DNA from: Candidatus Methanoplasma sp.
Lineage (GTDB): Archaea; Thermoplasmatota; Thermoplasmata; Methanomassiliicoccales; Methanomethylophilaceae
Assembly: GCA_031256615.1 (NCBI GenBank)
Contig: JAIRQG010000078.1
Span: forward strand, 1-6,389
Direction of reading: 5' to 3'
DNA: 6,389 bases
The first letter of the stretch is position 1. Each line of letters begins with the position of its first letter. The notes beneath the pieces were generated by a model, which was given only the letters and a program-made list of their open reading frames with translations, searched no databases and was not told the DNA's origin. This document shows positions 5,658 to 6,389 of this stretch, piece after piece. The translations under genes were made by a program, and so were the position numbers.

Positions 5658-6281
5658 TTAAGAAGGTAAACGGAAGAGACATTCCATCTTTACTCTGACG
5701 GCACCGAACCGCATTGTCTCGTCCTTCCTTTCCAAGCTCACAAGTTTGAATCCGCTGAATAACTCTTTCATTTCTTCTTCTGTATAATATCTGTACCTGA
5801 TGCCATTGCCTCTTGTGTTCTCGTCGGCGCCTCCGGCCCTCATATCCTCCACGGCAAAGGTCCTTGTAAAAACGAGTCCGCCCGGCACCAGGATGCGGGA
5901 TATCTCTCCGACCGCGCCCCTCAGCTGCGTTCCGTCCAGGTGTTCCAGGACATGCACCGCAGCGACCGCGTCAAAGGATCTGTCGGGGAACGGCATGCGG
6001 TCGCACTCCGCAAGAGTGAATTTCGCTTTATCACCGAAAACGCTTATGCAGTAGCTTATCGCCGACGGCGAGAAATCAAGTCCGGTCACGTCCATTCCCA
6101 TTTTTATCAGGGCTGCCGTTGTCTTTCCGGTCCCGCACCCGATATCCAATATCTTCAATCCGGGTTCAAGGTCGATGTCTATTTTCCCGATCCCTCTCCA
6201 AGGCCGCTTGTGTTCTTTATAGAACCTCTCCCAGCAGTCGAGCTGCCGGTTGCTTACCTGGCATTCGGAAAAATCATCCAT
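5658..6281 (-). CDS. class I SAM-dependent methyltransferase
   Basis: This 207-residue protein has a typical small Rossmann-fold methyltransferase sequence (Methyltransf_11/25 type). Motif I is ILDIGCGTG (44-52), which binds AdoMet. D69 in VTGLDFSPSAI binds the ribose. The motif II region is MPFPDRSFDAVAAVHVLEHL (96-115), and motif III is EISRILVPGGLVF (126-138). There is no membrane segment or targeting signal. The acceptor cannot be told from the sequence; relatives act on quinone-like, small-molecule or peptide substrates. The ATG at 6281 has no Shine-Dalgarno; an AT-rich TTATTTAT on its strand (6300-6307) lies about 20 bases upstream and could give a near-leaderless message. It is co-oriented with the export operon but separated from it by 196 bases that hold the operon's own promoter, so a link to peptide modification is only speculative. 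Confidence 0.9.
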   Translation of the reverse strand: MDDFSECQVSNRQLDCWERFYKEHKRPWRGIGKIDIDLEPGLKILDIGCGTGKTTAALIKMGMDVTGLDFSPSAISYCISVFGDKAKFTLAECDRMPFPDRSFDAVAAVHVLEHLDGTQLRGAVGEISRILVPGGLVFTRTFAVEDMRAGGADENTRGNGIRYRYYTEEEMKELFSGFKLVSLERKDETMRFGAVRVKMECLFRLPS

Positions 6282-6323
6282 ACAGTAGAAAACATTCTAA
6301 TAAATAAGAAAACCCGCATAAGG

Positions 6324-6346
6324 AAAAACACACCGGCTTATGCCGG
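6324..6346 (-). terminator. hairpin plus T-run upstream of the methyltransferase
   Basis: CCGGC-TTAT-GCCGG (6333-6346) is a perfect 5-bp inverted repeat. On the minus strand it is followed by GTGTTTTT, a terminator-like arrangement, with further T-rich sequence to about 6300. It would end a minus-strand transcript entering from the right edge. Confidence 0.4.
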
Positions 6347-6388
6347 AAGGTGGTAATAGTGTACTGGAACGCTGACGTCGAATGTATG
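6338..6388 (-). CDS. possible C-terminal end of an upstream gene
   Basis: On the minus strand a frame from the right edge reads HTFDVSVPVHYYHLPA and stops at TAA (6338-6340), which lies in the loop of the terminator-like hairpin. A stop directly at a terminator makes this plausible, but 16 codons are too few to judge. The opposite reading, a plus-strand gene starting GTG at 6359 (MYWNADVECM, with GGTGGT just upstream), cannot be excluded. Confidence 0.25.
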   Translation of the reverse strand, partial: HTFDVSVPVHYYHLPA

Positions 6389-6389
6389 C

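Noticed and set aside
6359..6388. Possible plus-strand gene start GTG (MYWNADVECM) with GGTGGT just upstream, running off the right edge.
   Set aside because: The spacing is very short, only ten codons are visible, and the hairpin with T-run fits a minus-strand gene end better. It is kept only as an alternative.
1..6389. CRISPR arrays, tRNA or rRNA genes, insertion-sequence ends and transposases.
   Set aside because: I saw no spaced direct repeats, no tRNA T-loop with acceptor pairing, no rRNA-like segments, and no transposase motifs or terminal inverted repeats on either strand.

Overview
The window looks archaeal. Promoters are TTTATATA-type boxes rather than -35/-10 pairs. Ribosome binding sites are GGTG/GAGGTGG-like. 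One gene appears to start leaderless on a GTG about 24 bases below its TATA box, and transcripts seem to end in T-runs. Balanced base composition and gene style would suit a Thermoplasmatota methanogen such as Methanomassiliicoccales, but that placement is an inference from style, not from a marker gene.

Layout. 1-136 (+): last 44 codons of an alpha/beta hydrolase. 209-1042 (-): a two-gene unit with a three-helix membrane protein followed by a CxxCxxCC metal-chelating (YkgJ-type) protein. 1043-1299: intergenic, with tandem TATA-like boxes and a strong Shine-Dalgarno site for the next gene. 1300-1509 (+): a 69-residue precursor peptide with an acidic leader ending in Gly-Gly and a 38-residue, tyrosine-rich, cationic core. 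1510-1702: convergent intergenic region with a strong T-run terminator for the peptide. 1703-5461 (-): a compact three-gene operon, in transcription order a peptidase C39 ABC transporter, a stand-alone GyrI-like ligand-binding protein, and an HlyD-type membrane fusion/accessory protein. 5462-5657: divergent intergenic region with the leaderless operon promoter and an unexplained structured element. 5658-6281 (-): class I SAM methyltransferase. 6282-6389: hairpin and T-run, perhaps ending an upstream gene.

The main interest is 1300-5461. A C39-peptidase ABC transporter cuts leaders after Gly-Gly and exports the core, and HlyD-type proteins assist. The only Gly-Gly leader peptide I found in the window lies about 190 bases from the end of that operon. 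Together they look like a complete archaeal peptide-secretion cassette with a very unusual core: 15 Tyr of 38 residues, no acidic residues, and Cys as first and last residue. I do not recognise the core as any described bacteriocin or archaeocin family. The GyrI-like protein, which has no DNA-binding domain and sits inside the export operon, is a candidate immunity or sensing component.
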